NCBI RefSeq assembly: GCF_001514305.1
Contig: NZ_KQ949075.1
Coordinates: forward strand, 345,443 to 409,442
Reading direction: 5' to 3'
DNA from: Streptomyces dysideae
Lineage (GTDB): Bacteria > Actinomycetota > Actinomycetes > Streptomycetales > Streptomycetaceae
Length of the DNA stretch: 64,000 nucleotides
This document shows positions 1 to 9,107 of this stretch, piece after piece. Within the stretch, counting starts at the first letter, position 1. The number at the start of each line of letters is the position of its first letter. Both the position numbers and the translations under genes were made by a program. The notes under the pieces were generated by a model that saw only the letters and a program-made list of their open reading frames with translations, was not told the DNA's origin and did no database searches.

Positions 1-2
1 CG

Positions 3-143
3 CCGCTCGGCATGCCGCCGGCCGCCGCGGCGATCGGCGTGTGGGGTACCGGCCCGGTGTTCGTCGTCAGCGCGGCGGTCTGTGGCCTCGGCGGCGTGGT
101 TGCCCTGGCCGTCCGCGACCTCCGCCGCGCCGAACTGCCCTGA
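3..143 (+). CDS. C-terminal end of an MFS-type transporter (partial)
   Basis: The window opens inside a plus-strand frame that ends at the TGA at 141-143. The 46 visible residues are Gly/Ala/Val-rich and hydrophobic (IGVWGTGPVFVVSAAVCGLG...), followed by a short Arg-rich tail (VRDLRRAELP). This looks like the last transmembrane helix and cytoplasmic tail of a major facilitator superfamily permease. The family call is inferred from this tail only, and the substrate cannot be judged. The next gene converges on it with a 2-base gap. Confidence 0.5.
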   Translation, partial: PLGMPPAAAAIGVWGTGPVFVVSAAVCGLGGVVALAVRDLRRAELP

Positions 144-145
144 CC

Positions 146-544
146 TCACTCCTTCGGCTGCGCCAGCTGCACGAGATTCCCCACCGTGTCGTCGAGTACG
201 GCCGTGATGAACGGCCCCTGCTCCTGCGGATCCTGCGTGAACCCGACCCCGAGCTTGCGCAGCCGCTCGTACTCCGCCTCGACGTCGTCCACGGAGAACA
301 CGATGCACGGCAGGCCCGCCTCGCGCACCGCCTTGCGGTACGGGTCCGCGATCGGGCCCTGGCCGGGCTCCAGGAGGAGCTGGAGGTCCGGCTGGCCGCC
401 CTCGGGTGCGCCGACCGTGACGAACAGCGTGCCGCCGCCGAGGTCCATGTGCGTGCGGGTCTCGAAGCCGAGAACGTCCGTGTAGAAGGCGTGCGCCTTG
501 GCCACGTCGTCGACGTACACGTTCGTCATCGCGACCTTGATCAC
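146..544 (-). CDS. VOC-family (glyoxalase/bleomycin-resistance fold) protein
   Basis: A 132-residue single-domain protein with the beta-alpha-beta-beta-beta pattern of the vicinal-oxygen-chelate superfamily. It starts MIKVAMTNVYVDDVAKAHAF, continues with YTDVLGFETRTHMDLGGG, and has a second half around CIVFSVDDVEAEYERLRKLG. Members are dimeric metal-binding enzymes (lyases, dioxygenases) or drug-binding proteins. Nothing here fixes the substrate. It lies 13 bases downstream of the TIGR03085 gene on the same strand and is probably co-transcribed with it. Confidence 0.8.
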   Translation of the reverse strand: MIKVAMTNVYVDDVAKAHAFYTDVLGFETRTHMDLGGGTLFVTVGAPEGGQPDLQLLLEPGQGPIADPYRKAVREAGLPCIVFSVDDVEAEYERLRKLGVGFTQDPQEQGPFITAVLDDTVGNLVQLAQPKE

Positions 545-557
545 AGGCGCGCTCCTC

Positions 558-1193
558 TCAGATGCCGAGCTGCTTCGTCTCGTGCAGCTTCGCGATCGCG
601 TCCTTGTCGCCGTCCAGCTCGACGTCGGCCGCGTTCTGCCGGCCGTAGGTGAACAGCAGCAGCTCAGACGGCTCCCCGGTCACCGTCACCACCGGCGTGC
701 CGCGGTGCGCGACCGCCGTCTGGCCGTTCGGGCGGCGCAGCACCACGCCCGTCGGCGCCGTGCGGCCCATCAGCCGGGCCGAGCGCTCCAGACGGGACCA
801 GAGGGCGTCCTGGAAGACCGGGTCGAGCTCGCGCGGCGCCCAGTCGGGCCGGGCGCGGCGGACGTCCTCGGTGTGGACGTAGAACTCGATGGTGTTCGAC
901 ATCTCCTCGACCTGCTTGAGCGCGAAGGGCGAGAAGCGCGGCGGGCCCGTACGGATCAGCTGGATCAGCTCCTCGTACGGCTTGTCCGTGAACTCCGCCA
1001 TCACCCGCTCCAGGCGTGGCTCGAGCTGCTTGATCAGGATGCCGGCGGCGGCGTCGGGGCGGCGTTCGCGCACGACCACGTGCGCGGCCAGGTCTCGGGT
1101 CGTCCAGCCCTCGCAGAGGGTCGGGGCATCGGGGCCCTCGGCCTCCAACAGATCGGCCAGAAGAAGTCGTTCACGCTTGGCGAAGGTCGACAT
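558..1193 (-). CDS. TIGR03085-family metal-binding protein (mycothiol-dependent isomerase/DinB-like fold)
   Basis: A 211-residue protein whose N-terminus (AKRERLLLADLLEAEGPDAP, then TLCEGWTTRDLAAHVVVRER) is typical of the actinobacterial TIGR03085 family. That family is related to mycothiol-dependent maleylpyruvate isomerases and DinB four-helix proteins. The His in AAHVVVRER is one of the conserved metal-binding positions of this fold. The biochemical role is unknown; mycothiol use is an inference from the fold. It is divergent from hisI and shares the 1194-1276 region with it as promoter space. Confidence 0.8.
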   Translation of the reverse strand: MSTFAKRERLLLADLLEAEGPDAPTLCEGWTTRDLAAHVVVRERRPDAAAGILIKQLEPRLERVMAEFTDKPYEELIQLIRTGPPRFSPFALKQVEEMSNTIEFYVHTEDVRRARPDWAPRELDPVFQDALWSRLERSARLMGRTAPTGVVLRRPNGQTAVAHRGTPVVTVTGEPSELLLFTYGRQNAADVELDGDKDAIAKLHETKQLGI

Positions 1194-1276
1194 GCTGCCA
1201 GCCTACGACCGCTCCTCGGGTCCGCCCAGTGGACACCCGGCCGTGACTGTCAGAGGCGCGCGGCACAATGGCATCC

Positions 1277-1705
1277 ATGACCACCAGCACGCCCCGCCGG
1301 CCCAGCCAGCTGGACCCCGAGATCGCCGCGCGCCTCAAGCGCAGCGCCGACGGGCTCCTCCCCGCCATCGCCCAGCAGTACGACACCGGTGAGGTGCTCA
1401 TGCTCGGCTGGATGGACGACGAGGCGCTGCACCGGACCCTGACCACCGGCCGCTGCACGTACTGGTCGCGCAGCCGCCGGGAGTACTGGGTGAAGGGCGA
1501 CACCTCCGGCCACTTCCAGTGGGTCAGGTCCGTCGCCCTCGACTGTGACGCCGACACCCTGCTGGTCAAGGTCGACCAGGTCGGCGCCGCCTGCCACACC
1601 GGCGCACGCACCTGCTTCGACGCCGACGTGCTGCTCAAGGACGCCACCGACGGCGCCGTCGGCACCCTCGGCGCCGATTCCGGCGTACCGGCCTCGGATC
1701 AGTAA
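1277..1705 (+). CDS. hisI: Phosphoribosyl-AMP cyclohydrolase
   Basis: HisI opens the adenine ring of phosphoribosyl-AMP in histidine biosynthesis (cytosolic, Zn/Mg-dependent dimer). The signature is clear: [54 protein letters not shown] and HTGARTCF, which contains the metal-binding Cys. It is single-domain without a HisE part, as usual in actinobacteria. I start it at the ATG at 1277 ([13 protein letters not shown]) because relatives begin there; an in-frame ATG at 1268 is closer to a weak AGAGG at 1251-1255. The gene ends 11 bases before trpE, so the two are probably one transcript. Confidence 0.93.
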   Translation: MTTSTPRRPSQLDPEIAARLKRSADGLLPAIAQQYDTGEVLMLGWMDDEALHRTLTTGRCTYWSRSRREYWVKGDTSGHFQWVRSVALDCDADTLLVKVDQVGAACHTGARTCFDADVLLKDATDGAVGTLGADSGVPASDQ

Positions 1706-1716
1706 GGTCAGCCGCC

Positions 1717-3204
1717 ATGGACCTCGAGACGTTCCGCAAGCTGGCCACCGACCGCCGCGTCATCCCCGTCACCCGCAAGCTCCTCGCCGACGGCGACACC
1801 CCGGTCGCGCTCTACCGCAAGCTCGCCGCCGAGCGCCCCGGCACATTCCTGCTGGAGTCCGCGGAGAACGGCCGCACAGCGTTTCGATGGTCTCGCTACT
1901 CCTTCGTCGGTGTCCGCTCCGCCGCGACGCTCACCGCGCGGGACGGCCAGGCGCACTGGCTGGGCGCGCCACCCGTCGGCGTCCCCATGGACGGCGACCC
2001 GCTCGCCGCCCTGCGCGCCACCATCGAGGCCCTGCACACCCCGCACCAGGAGGGCCTGCCGCCCTTCACCGGCGGCATGGTCGGCTACCTCGGCTACGAC
2101 ATCGTGCGCCGCCTGGAGAAGATCGGCCCCGGCGAGCGGGACGACCTCGGGCTGCCCGAGCTCACCATGCTCCTCACCAGCGACCTCGCCGTCATGGACC
2201 ACTGGGAGGGCTCGGTCCTGCTGATCGCCAACGCGATCAACCACAACGACCTCGACACGGGCGTCGACGAGGCCTACGCCGACGCCGTGGCCCGCCTGGA
2301 CGCCATGGAAGCGGACCTGTCCCGTGCGGTCGCCCAGCCGCCCGCGGTCCTGCCGCCCTCCGAGCTGCCCGAGTACACCGCGCTGTGGGGCGGCCCCGAC
2401 TTCCGGGTGGCCGTCGAGGACATCAAGGAGCGCATCCGCGCGGGCGAGGCCTTCCAGGTCGTCCCCTCACAGCGCTTCGAAACGCCGTGCACGGCCAGCG
2501 CGCTGGACGTGTACCGGGTCCTCCGGGCGACCAACCCGTCCCCGTACATGTACCTGTTCCGCTTCGACGGCTTCGACGTCGTCGGCTCGTCCCCCGAGGC
2601 CCTGGTCAAGGTCGAGGACGGGCAGGCCATGGTCCACCCCATCGCCGGTACCCGGCACCGCGGCGCGACCCCACAGGAGGACCAGGCCCTCGCCGACGAG
2701 CTGCTCGCCGACCCCAAGGAACGCGCCGAGCACCTGATGCTCGTCGACCTGGGCCGCAACGACCTGGGCCGGGTCTGCGAGCCGGGCTCCGTCGAGGTCG
2801 TCGACTTCATGTCGATCGAGATGTACTCGCACGTGATGCACATCGTCTCGACGGTCACCGGCCGGATCGCGGCCGGCCGCACCGCGTTCGACGTCCTGAC
2901 AGCCTGCTTCCCGGCCGGCACCCTCTCCGGCGCCCCCAAGCCGCGCGCCATGCAGATCATCGACGAACTCGAGCCGTCCCGGCGGGGGTTGTACGGCGGC
3001 TGCGTCGGCTACCTCGACTTCGCGGGCGACTCCGACACGGCCATCGCCATCCGCACGGCCCTGCTCCGCGACGGCACGGCGTACGTCCAGGCCGGCGCCG
3101 GCATCGTCGCGGACTCCGACCCGGTCGCGGAGGACAACGAGTGCCGCAACAAGGCGGCGGCGGTCCTGCGGGCCGTGCACACGGCGAACCGGCTGGCGAA
3201 GTAG
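1717..3204 (+). CDS. trpE: Anthranilate synthase component I
   Basis: TrpE (495 aa) converts chorismate and ammonia/glutamine to anthranilate with a TrpG-type amidotransferase, which is not in this window. The N-terminal regulatory domain keeps the LLES tryptophan-binding motif ([18 protein letters not shown]), so feedback inhibition is expected. The C-terminal chorismate-binding domain shows [35 protein letters not shown] and [16 protein letters not shown]. It follows hisI by 11 bases with no leader-peptide or attenuator sequence between them, so any attenuation would have to lie upstream of hisI. Confidence 0.96.
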   Translation: MDLETFRKLATDRRVIPVTRKLLADGDTPVALYRKLAAERPGTFLLESAENGRTAFRWSRYSFVGVRSAATLTARDGQAHWLGAPPVGVPMDGDPLAALRATIEALHTPHQEGLPPFTGGMVGYLGYDIVRRLEKIGPGERDDLGLPELTMLLTSDLAVMDHWEGSVLLIANAINHNDLDTGVDEAYADAVARLDAMEADLSRAVAQPPAVLPPSELPEYTALWGGPDFRVAVEDIKERIRAGEAFQVVPSQRFETPCTASALDVYRVLRATNPSPYMYLFRFDGFDVVGSSPEALVKVEDGQAMVHPIAGTRHRGATPQEDQALADELLADPKERAEHLMLVDLGRNDLGRVCEPGSVEVVDFMSIEMYSHVMHIVSTVTGRIAAGRTAFDVLTACFPAGTLSGAPKPRAMQIIDELEPSRRGLYGGCVGYLDFAGDSDTAIAIRTALLRDGTAYVQAGAGIVADSDPVAEDNECRNKAAAVLRAVHTANRLAK

Positions 3205-3265
3205 GGCCATTCTCACGTGAACCCCGGGTGACGGTTCGCCCGGGGTGCAGGCGATAGTGGGGTAC

Positions 3266-3898
3266 GTGACAGCTGTACCGCACCCCCGTTCCGATGCCGC
3301 AGGACCCGCCCGGGCCGGCCGCACGAGTCTCGCCGTCGCTCTGCTCAGCGGGGCGCTCGGCGCGGCCGTGGCGCTGCTGGCGACCCGGCAGCAGTGGTCG
3401 GAGGGCACCGCGACCGTGGCCGGCGGCGCCTTCCCGCTGACCGCCTCCGGCAGCGACGTCACGGGCGTTCCCGCGGCCCTCGCCATAGTGGGCCTCGCCG
3501 CGCTCGTCGCCGTCTTCGCCGTCCGCCGCACCGGCCGCTTCCTGGTCGCCGCGCTCCTCGCCCTGGCCGGCGCCGGCACCGTCGTCGCCGCCCTCCTCGG
3601 CGCGTCCGACAGCTCCGCCCTGGACGAGAAGGCCGCCCAGGCCTCCGGCGACACCTCGGCCACCGTCGACGCCCTCAGCCACACCGCCTGGCCGTACGCC
3701 GCGGCCGCCGGCGGTGTCCTGCTCCTCCTCGCCGGACTGCTCGCCCTGCGCTACGGCCGCCTGTGGCCCGCGATGTCCGGCCGCTACGAACGCAACGGCG
3801 CCACCAGGCCACGCCGTACGGCCCCCGTCGTCGACCCCGACCGTCCCGAGGACCTCTGGAAGGCCCTAGACCGGGGTGAGGACCCGACCGGCGCGTAA
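3266..3898 (+). CDS. Tryptophan-operon-associated membrane protein (TIGR02234 / Trp_oprn_chp)
   Basis: About 210 residues with three to four hydrophobic helices (LAVALLSGALGAAVALLATR, LAIVGLAALVAVF, FLVAALLALAGAGTVVAALL, AAGGVLLLLAGLLALRYGRL), a conserved extracytoplasmic RQQW, and a cytoplasmic tail with DLWKALDRGEDPT. This composition and the position directly after trpE match the actinobacterial family named for its place in trp operons. Its function is unknown; a role in tryptophan transport or sensing is only a guess. I use the GTG at 3266; GTGs at 3245 and 3257 are possible. Confidence 0.85.
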   Translation: MTAVPHPRSDAAGPARAGRTSLAVALLSGALGAAVALLATRQQWSEGTATVAGGAFPLTASGSDVTGVPAALAIVGLAALVAVFAVRRTGRFLVAALLALAGAGTVVAALLGASDSSALDEKAAQASGDTSATVDALSHTAWPYAAAAGGVLLLLAGLLALRYGRLWPAMSGRYERNGATRPRRTAPVVDPDRPEDLWKALDRGEDPTGA

Positions 3899-4003
3899 GC
3901 GGGTCGGGCACGCCGTGACCCCCGGTCACTTCGCGCGCGGGCGTGCGGGACAATGACATCGAGCGTCCGGCTCAGACATGTACTCAGCAACGAGGAGCAA
4001 GCA

Positions 4004-4252
4004 ATGGCGGGCAGCAGCCACGGTCACACCCCGGCCGCCTGGACCGGTGTCATGATCGCCTTCGTCGGTTTCTGCGTGGCGGGCGCCTTCACGGTGATGG
4101 CCAGCCCGGCGGGCTTCTGGGCCGGTATGGCGATCGTGGTCCTCGGCGGGGTCATCGGCTGGGTCATGAGCGCGATGGGCCTCGGCCAGCCGAAGAAGAC
4201 CCAGCCCGTGGACCTCATGGACCGGCGCGCGCCGGCGAGCGTCGAGAGCTGA
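4004..4252 (+). CDS. Small HGxxPAAW-family membrane protein
   Basis: An 82-residue protein beginning MAGSSHGHTPAAWTGVMIAF, which carries the defining HGxxPAAW motif at residues 7-14, followed by two hydrophobic helices (to about residue 60) and a polar tail. The ATG at 4004 is chosen because GAGGAG lies at 3992-3997 and because the family motif starts at this N-terminus; a longer frame to 3953 has no ribosome site. It sits between TIGR02234 and DUF2752 genes in the trp gene string, as in other actinomycetes. The function is unknown. Confidence 0.85.
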   Translation: MAGSSHGHTPAAWTGVMIAFVGFCVAGAFTVMASPAGFWAGMAIVVLGGVIGWVMSAMGLGQPKKTQPVDLMDRRAPASVES

Positions 4253-4337
4253 TCGCGCGCGGCGGTCGCGTACGACGTGTCGGAGGGGCGGCCGGACGGC
4301 CGCCCCTCACGCGCGTGTGCGGCCCGGCGGGGGCACA

Positions 4338-4784
4338 ATGCAAGACGTGAACGCCGACAGCCAGAGAGTGACACCGTCGCGGGCCGGAGCCGTACTCGGA
4401 CGGCTGGCCGTCCCGGCCGGAGTGCTCGGGGCCGTCGTCGGGGCCTTCGCCTACGTCGCGGCCGTGGACCCCAACGAGCCCGGCCACTACCCGGCCTGCC
4501 CCCTGCTCCAGTACACGGGCATCTACTGCCCCGGCTGCGGCGGACTGCGCAGCGCCCACGCCTTCATCCACGGCGACTTCCTGACCGCGCTCCAGGCCAA
4601 CGCGCCGGCCGTCGTCGGCTATCTGCTCTTCGCCGTGCTGTGGACCGTCTGGGTGGTCCGTGTCGGGCGCGGCAAGCCGGTACGGGTCGATCTCGGGCCG
4701 GCGCAGCTGTGGACAGCGGGTGCGTTGCTGCTGCTCTTCACGGTTGTCCGGAACCTGCCGTTCGGTGGCTGGCTGCATCCTTGA
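4338..4784 (+). CDS. DUF2752-family membrane protein
   Basis: A 148-residue protein with the DUF2752 core YCPGCGGLRSAHAFIHGDF (a Cys pair in CPGCG) between hydrophobic helices at roughly residues 20-45, 90-115 and 125-145. The family is widespread and uncharacterised. It lies in the conserved hisI-trp gene string between the HGxxPAAW gene and trpC. The start ATG at 4338 follows a weak GGGGGC; a GTG three codons further is also possible. Confidence 0.82.
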   Translation: MQDVNADSQRVTPSRAGAVLGRLAVPAGVLGAVVGAFAYVAAVDPNEPGHYPACPLLQYTGIYCPGCGGLRSAHAFIHGDFLTALQANAPAVVGYLLFAVLWTVWVVRVGRGKPVRVDLGPAQLWTAGALLLLFTVVRNLPFGGWLHP

Positions 4785-4810
4785 TCAACTGGGGAACGTC
4801 CAGGTAGTGG
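4781..4810 (+). promoter_or_regulatory. Candidate promoter upstream of trpC
   Basis: TTGATC (4781-4786) is followed after 18 bases by TAGTGG (4805-4810), a fair match to a housekeeping-sigma promoter. It overlaps the last codons of the DUF2752 gene. The 126-base gap before trpC suggests that the trpC-M-B-A block has its own promoter. This is a pattern match only. Confidence 0.3.
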
Positions 4811-4910
4811 GACCGGCGTCAACCGGATGCGAGGCCTACGCCCTCCTCCGGATACCATCGCAGTGACCACTGTTTTCTGCTAGTCAACCGTCTGGAAGGG
4901 GGCCGCTCGC

Positions 4911-5720
4911 GTGAGTGTGCTCGACGAGATCATCGACGGAGTCCGTGCCGACCTCGCGGAGCGGCAGGCGCGCGTCAGCCTCGACGAGCTCAAGGAGCGC
5001 GCGGCGAAGGCTCCCGCGGCCAAGGACGGCGTGGCCGCCCTGCGCGGCGACGGCGTCAAGGTCATCTGCGAGGTCAAGCGCTCCAGCCCGTCCAAGGGCG
5101 CGCTGGCCGCGATCGCCGACCCGGCCGGGCTCGCCGCGGACTACGAGGCGGGCGGTGCGGCCGTCATCTCCGTCCTCACCGAGGAGCGCCGCTTCGGCGG
5201 CTCGCTGGCCGACCTGGAGGCGGTACGCGCGCGCGTGGACATCCCCGTGCTGCGCAAGGACTTCATCGTCACGTCGTACCAGCTGTGGGAGGCCCGGGCG
5301 TACGGCGCGGACCTGGTGCTGCTGATCGTCGCGGCCCTCGACCAGTCGGCCCTGGAGTCGCTGATCGAGCGTGCCGTGTCCATCGGACTGACCCCGCTGG
5401 TCGAGGTGCACGACGAGGACGAGGTCGACCGCGCGGTCGACGCAGGCGCGAAGGTCATCGGCGTCAACGCGCGCAACCTCAAGACCCTCGAGGTCGACCG
5501 CACGACGTTCGAGCGGGTGGCGCCGGAGATCCCCGCCAGCATCGTCAAGGTGGCCGAGTCGGGCGTCCGCGGCCCGCACGACCTCATCGCGTACGCCAAC
5601 GCCGGCGCCGACGCGGTCCTGGTCGGCGAGTCCCTCGTCACCGGCCGCGACCCCAAGACGGCGGTGGCCGACCTGGTGGCAGCGGGCACCCACCCCGCAC
5701 TGCGGCACGGCCGAGGCTGA
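4911..5720 (+). CDS. trpC: Indole-3-glycerol phosphate synthase
   Basis: TrpC (269 aa, TIM barrel) closes the indole ring: CdRP to indole-3-glycerol phosphate plus CO2. The phosphate and substrate-binding motifs are present: [43 protein letters not shown] and [12 protein letters not shown]. The GTG start at 4911 has GGAAGGGGG at 4894-4902. The gene stands alone, not fused to trpF. The next gene, trpM-like, begins 22 bases after the stop. Confidence 0.96.
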   Translation: MSVLDEIIDGVRADLAERQARVSLDELKERAAKAPAAKDGVAALRGDGVKVICEVKRSSPSKGALAAIADPAGLAADYEAGGAAVISVLTEERRFGGSLADLEAVRARVDIPVLRKDFIVTSYQLWEARAYGADLVLLIVAALDQSALESLIERAVSIGLTPLVEVHDEDEVDRAVDAGAKVIGVNARNLKTLEVDRTTFERVAPEIPASIVKVAESGVRGPHDLIAYANAGADAVLVGESLVTGRDPKTAVADLVAAGTHPALRHGRG

Positions 5721-5742
5721 TCTCCCGGTAGGCTGAGCGGCG

Positions 5743-5916
5743 ATGAATCTGACGATCACCCTGGCGGCCAGGGACCCGTACGCCCGCCTCGCGCGTGGCT
5801 GCCGGCCCCGAGGCTGCCGTGCCCCCGCCCGCAGGGTGCACGGCCGCCGGGTGCGATACGTCATCGGCGACGAGCCGGGCCAGGTGAACGGCCGTCGATG
5901 GCAGCGCGCCCCTTAG
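5743..5916 (+). CDS. trpM: TrpM-like small protein between trpC and trpB
   Basis: A 57-codon frame from ATG 5743 (MNLTITLAARDPYARLARG...) to TAG 5914-5916. It is Arg-rich, with an ordered C-terminal part reading VRYVIGDEPGQVNGRRW. In Streptomyces coelicolor a small gene in exactly this position (trpX, renamed trpM) encodes a protein of about 60 residues that modulates tryptophan biosynthesis and differentiation; the identification rests on position, length and this established precedent. The stop codon lies inside a hairpin that begins a common intergenic repeat, so the end of the protein may differ between strains. Confidence 0.7.
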   Translation: MNLTITLAARDPYARLARGCRPRGCRAPARRVHGRRVRYVIGDEPGQVNGRRWQRAP

Positions 5917-6005
5917 GGGCGCGGGGCTGTGCCCGAATATGCGGCTCCACCGCATGGGCGCGACAAGCCACAGACGACCTGTAGCCGCCTGAAAGAACCC
6001 CGCCC
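5905..6005 (+). repeat. Streptomyces intergenic repeat (GGGGCGCGGGGCTGT family) with hairpins
   Basis: It starts with a perfect hairpin, CGCGCCCC-TTA-GGGGCGCG (5905-5923). It then reads GCGGGGCTGT, a small GCGG-CTCCA-CCGC hairpin (5941-5953), GGGCGCGACAAGCCACAGAC and an AACCCCGCCCCC end. I recognise this arrangement from many Streptomyces intergenic regions. Here it fills the trpM-trpB gap and contains the trpM stop codon. It could stabilise or partly terminate the trpC-trpM message. Confidence 0.7.
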
Positions 6006-6050
6006 CCACGGCGATCAGTGCCCAACACACACTCACCGTGAGGTTTCCGC

Positions 6051-7337
6051 ATGCCCAGCGAGTTCTTCATCCCCGACCCCGAGGGTCAGGTACCCAGCAC
6101 CGAAGGCTACTTCGGCGCGTTCGGCGGCAAGTTCATCCCGGAGGCCCTCGTCGCCGCCGTGGACGAGGTCGCCGTCGAGTACGACAAGGCCAAGCACGAC
6201 CCCGAGTTCGCCCGTGAACTCGACGACCTGCTGGTCAACTACACAGGCCGCCCGTCGGCGCTCACCGAGGTCCCCCGTTTCGCCGCGGAAGCGGGCGGCG
6301 CCCGGGTGTTCCTCAAGCGCGAGGACCTCAACCACACCGGCTCCCACAAGATCAACAACGTGCTCGGTCAGGCCCTGCTCACCAAGCGCATGGGCAAGAC
6401 CCGCGTCATCGCGGAGACCGGCGCCGGTCAGCACGGCGTGGCCACGGCCACCGCCTGCGCGCTGTTCGGCCTCGAGTGCACGATCTACATGGGCGAGATC
6501 GACACCCAGCGCCAGGCCCTCAACGTGGCCCGGATGCGGATGCTCGGCGCCGAGGTCATCGCGGTGAAGTCCGGCAGCCGCACGCTGAAGGACGCCATCA
6601 ACGAGGCCTTCCGCGACTGGGTCGCCAACGTCGACCGCACCCACTACCTGTTCGGGACCGTGGCCGGCCCGCACCCCTTCCCGGCCATGGTGCGCGACTT
6701 CCACCGCGTCATCGGCGTCGAGGCGCGACGCCAGCTCCTGGAGCGCGCCGGCCGGCTGCCCGACGTCGCGATCGCCTGCGTCGGCGGCGGCTCCAACGCC
6801 ATCGGCCTCTTCCACGCCTTCATCCCCGACGCGGACGTCCGCCTCATCGGCTGCGAGCCCGCGGGGCACGGCGTCGAGACCGGTGAGCACGCCGCCACGC
6901 TCACCGCCGGTGAGCCCGGCATCCTGCACGGCTCGCGGTCCTACGTCCTCCAGGACGACGAGGGCCAGATCACCGAGCCGTACTCGATCTCGGCCGGTCT
7001 GGACTACCCGGGCATCGGGCCCGAGCACTCCTACCTCAAGGACACCGGCCGCGCCGAGTACCGCGCGGTCACCGACGACGCCGCCATGCAGGCGCTGCGT
7101 CTGCTGTCGCGCACCGAGGGCATCATCCCGGCGATCGAGAGCGCCCACGCGCTCGCCGGGGCCCTCGAGGTCGGCAGGGAGCTGGGCAAGGACGGGCTGA
7201 TCGTCGTCAACCTGTCCGGCCGTGGCGACAAGGACATGGACACGGCCGCCCGCTACTTCGGCCTGTACGACACCGACGCCGAGGTGGCGTCCAACGCCGG
7301 CGACGGCACCGCGGAGATCGAGGGGGACGCCAAGTGA
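6051..7337 (+). CDS. trpB: Tryptophan synthase beta chain
   Basis: TrpB (428 aa) condenses indole with serine using PLP. The PLP lysine lies in [13 protein letters not shown] near residue 100, after LKREDLN. The catalytic region [17 protein letters not shown] and the phosphate-binding [13 protein letters not shown] are intact, and the C-terminus has [10 protein letters not shown]. The start ATG at 6051 has GTGAGG at 6034-6039. The long acidic tail ([20 protein letters not shown]) is usual for Streptomyces. The gene overlaps trpA by 4 bases (GTGA), so translation is coupled for the alpha2-beta2 complex. Confidence 0.97.
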   Translation: MPSEFFIPDPEGQVPSTEGYFGAFGGKFIPEALVAAVDEVAVEYDKAKHDPEFARELDDLLVNYTGRPSALTEVPRFAAEAGGARVFLKREDLNHTGSHKINNVLGQALLTKRMGKTRVIAETGAGQHGVATATACALFGLECTIYMGEIDTQRQALNVARMRMLGAEVIAVKSGSRTLKDAINEAFRDWVANVDRTHYLFGTVAGPHPFPAMVRDFHRVIGVEARRQLLERAGRLPDVAIACVGGGSNAIGLFHAFIPDADVRLIGCEPAGHGVETGEHAATLTAGEPGILHGSRSYVLQDDEGQITEPYSISAGLDYPGIGPEHSYLKDTGRAEYRAVTDDAAMQALRLLSRTEGIIPAIESAHALAGALEVGRELGKDGLIVVNLSGRGDKDMDTAARYFGLYDTDAEVASNAGDGTAEIEGDAK

Positions 7338-8152
7338 GCGGCAACATCCAGCTGTTGACGGACACCCTGCACGCCGCCAGGGCCGAGGGCCGCGCCGCCC
7401 TCATCGCCTACCTCCCGGCCGGGTTCCCGACCGTGGACGGCGGCATCGACGCGATCAAGGCCGTCCTCGAGGGCGGTGCGGACGTGGTCGAGGTCGGCCT
7501 GCCGCACAGCGACCCCGTCCTCGACGGCCCCGTCATCCAGACCGCCGACGACATCGCCCTGCGCGGCGGCGTCAGGATCGCGGACGTCATGCGGACGGTC
7601 CGGGAGGCCCACCGGGGCACCGGGAAGCCGGTCCTCGTCATGACGTACTGGAACCCCATCGACCGCTACGGCGTCGAGCGCTTCACCGCCGAACTCGCCG
7701 AGGCGGGCGGCGCGGGCTGCATCCTGCCCGACCTCCCCGTCCAGGAGGCGGCCCTGTGGCGCGAGCATGCCGAGAAGCACGGGCTCGCGACGGTCTTCGT
7801 CGTGGCGCCCAGCAGCAAGGACGCACGGCTCGCGGAGATCACCGCGGCGGGCAGCGGCTTCGTCTACGCCGCCTCCCTGATGGGCGTCACCGGCACCCGT
7901 GAGTCGGTGGGCGCGCAGGCCCAGGACCTGGTCGAGCGCACCCGCGCCACCGGCACCGACCTGCCCGTCTGCGTCGGCCTCGGCGTCTCGGACGCCCGGC
8001 AGGCCGCCGAGGTCGCCGGCTTCGCCGACGGCGTGATCGTCGGCTCGGCCTTCGTGAAGCGGATGCTGGACGCGGCGGACGACGCGGCCGGCGTCGAGGC
8101 CGTGCGCGCGCTCGCCGGTGAGCTGGCGAAGGGCGTGCGCGGACAGGCGTAG
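7334..8152 (+). CDS. trpA: Tryptophan synthase alpha chain
   Basis: TrpA (272 aa, TIM barrel) splits indole-3-glycerol phosphate to indole and glyceraldehyde-3-phosphate, and indole is channelled to TrpB. The catalytic Glu and Asp are in [42 protein letters not shown] and [10 protein letters not shown] follow, and the phosphate loop is GSAFVKRML. The GTG start overlaps the trpB stop. It ends the trp transcript; a strong terminator begins 47 bases later. Confidence 0.96.
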   Translation: MSGNIQLLTDTLHAARAEGRAALIAYLPAGFPTVDGGIDAIKAVLEGGADVVEVGLPHSDPVLDGPVIQTADDIALRGGVRIADVMRTVREAHRGTGKPVLVMTYWNPIDRYGVERFTAELAEAGGAGCILPDLPVQEAALWREHAEKHGLATVFVVAPSSKDARLAEITAAGSGFVYAASLMGVTGTRESVGAQAQDLVERTRATGTDLPVCVGLGVSDARQAAEVAGFADGVIVGSAFVKRMLDAADDAAGVEAVRALAGELAKGVRGQA

Positions 8153-8199
8153 CAAGGCATGACATTTGGTACAGGTCACTCGAACGGGTGGACCTGGGG

Positions 8200-8235
8200 C
8201 CGGGGAGGCGCTGGGCGCCTCCCCGGTTCGTTCTG
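8200..8235 (+). terminator. Terminator after trpA
   Basis: A perfect 12-bp stem, CCGGGGAGGCGC (8200-8211) and GCGCCTCCCCGG (8215-8226), with a TGG loop, is followed by TTCGTTCTGC. It lies between trpA and the DsbA-like gene. It also argues against longer N-terminal starts of that gene, because the frame upstream of 8241 would have to be translated through it. Confidence 0.8.
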
Positions 8236-8240
8236 CGGGT

Positions 8241-9017
8241 GTGAGTGAGAAGAATCGTGAGGGAAAGCGCACGGCCCGGGAGCGCCTGGCGGCAGAGCGC
8301 GAGAAGCACAAGGCCGCCGAGAAGCGGCGCCGCACACTGATCGTGGGCGCCGGCGTCGTCTGCGTCCTGGGACTCGCGGCGGTGATCGGCGTCATCGCGG
8401 CCAATGCCGGCAAGGACGAAGGCAGCGCATCGGCGGGCCCGGTCATGGCGCCCTCGGGGGCGAACGGCGAGGACAGCCTGGCGATCCCGGTCGGCAAGGA
8501 GAGCGCCAAGTCGACGCTCACGATCTGGGAGGACTTCCGCTGCCCGGCCTGCAAGTCCTTCGAGGACGCGTACCGCTCGACCATCCATGAGCTGACGGGT
8601 TCGGGTCAGCTGAAGGTCGAGTACCACCTGGCGACGATCATCGACGGCAACATGGGCGGCAGCGGCTCCCGCAAGTCGGCCAACGCCGCGGCCTGCGCCC
8701 AGGACGCCGGGAAGTTCACCGAATACCACGACGTGCTGTACGTGAACCAGCCCGCGGAGACCGACGACGCCTTCGCCGCGGAGAGCAAGCTGCTCGAGCT
8801 GGCCGGGAAGGTCGACGGCCTCGACACGGCCGCCTTCCGCAAGTGCGTCGAGGACGGCACCCACAACAGCTGGGTCGAGAAGTCCGCCGAGGCCTTCCGC
8901 AGCGGCGGGTTCACCGGCACGCCGACGGTGCTGTTCAACGGCAAGAACATCTACCAGGACCAGACGATGACACCGGCGAAGCTGAAGCAGATGGTGGAGG
9001 AGGCCGACAAGGGGTGA
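8241..9017 (+). CDS. Membrane-anchored DsbA-like thioredoxin-fold protein
   Basis: A 258-residue protein: a highly charged cytoplasmic N-terminus (SEKNREGKRTARERLAAERE), one membrane anchor (about residues 34-60, LIVGAGVVCVLGLAAVIGVI), then an extracytoplasmic DsbA-type domain (thioredoxin_4) with the redox motif FRCPACKSFED and the cis-Pro loop FTGTPTVLFNGK. A role in disulfide formation outside the membrane is inferred. The GTG at 8241 is preferred because the trp terminator occupies the preceding bases, although no clear ribosome site precedes it. It lies 90 bases before lgt. Confidence 0.85.
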   Translation: MSEKNREGKRTARERLAAEREKHKAAEKRRRTLIVGAGVVCVLGLAAVIGVIAANAGKDEGSASAGPVMAPSGANGEDSLAIPVGKESAKSTLTIWEDFRCPACKSFEDAYRSTIHELTGSGQLKVEYHLATIIDGNMGGSGSRKSANAAACAQDAGKFTEYHDVLYVNQPAETDDAFAAESKLLELAGKVDGLDTAAFRKCVEDGTHNSWVEKSAEAFRSGGFTGTPTVLFNGKNIYQDQTMTPAKLKQMVEEADKG

Positions 9018-9107
9018 CCGCCGCCGGCCCGGGGTGCCGCCCGTTATGGACCCGTAGCCGGGCTGCCTGCCGTCGGCGCCGCCCGGCAGGGTAGCGTCGA
9101 TCCTGCC

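Noticed and set aside
4827..4883. An 18-codon frame upstream of trpC as a tryptophan attenuator leader peptide
   Set aside because: It contains no Trp codon (MRGLRPPPDTIAVTTVFC), has no ribosome site, and no alternative terminator pairing follows.
8166..8240. Longer N-terminus for the DsbA-like protein
   Set aside because: The added codons run through the trpA terminator hairpin and encode a Gly/Pro-rich, non-conserved segment.
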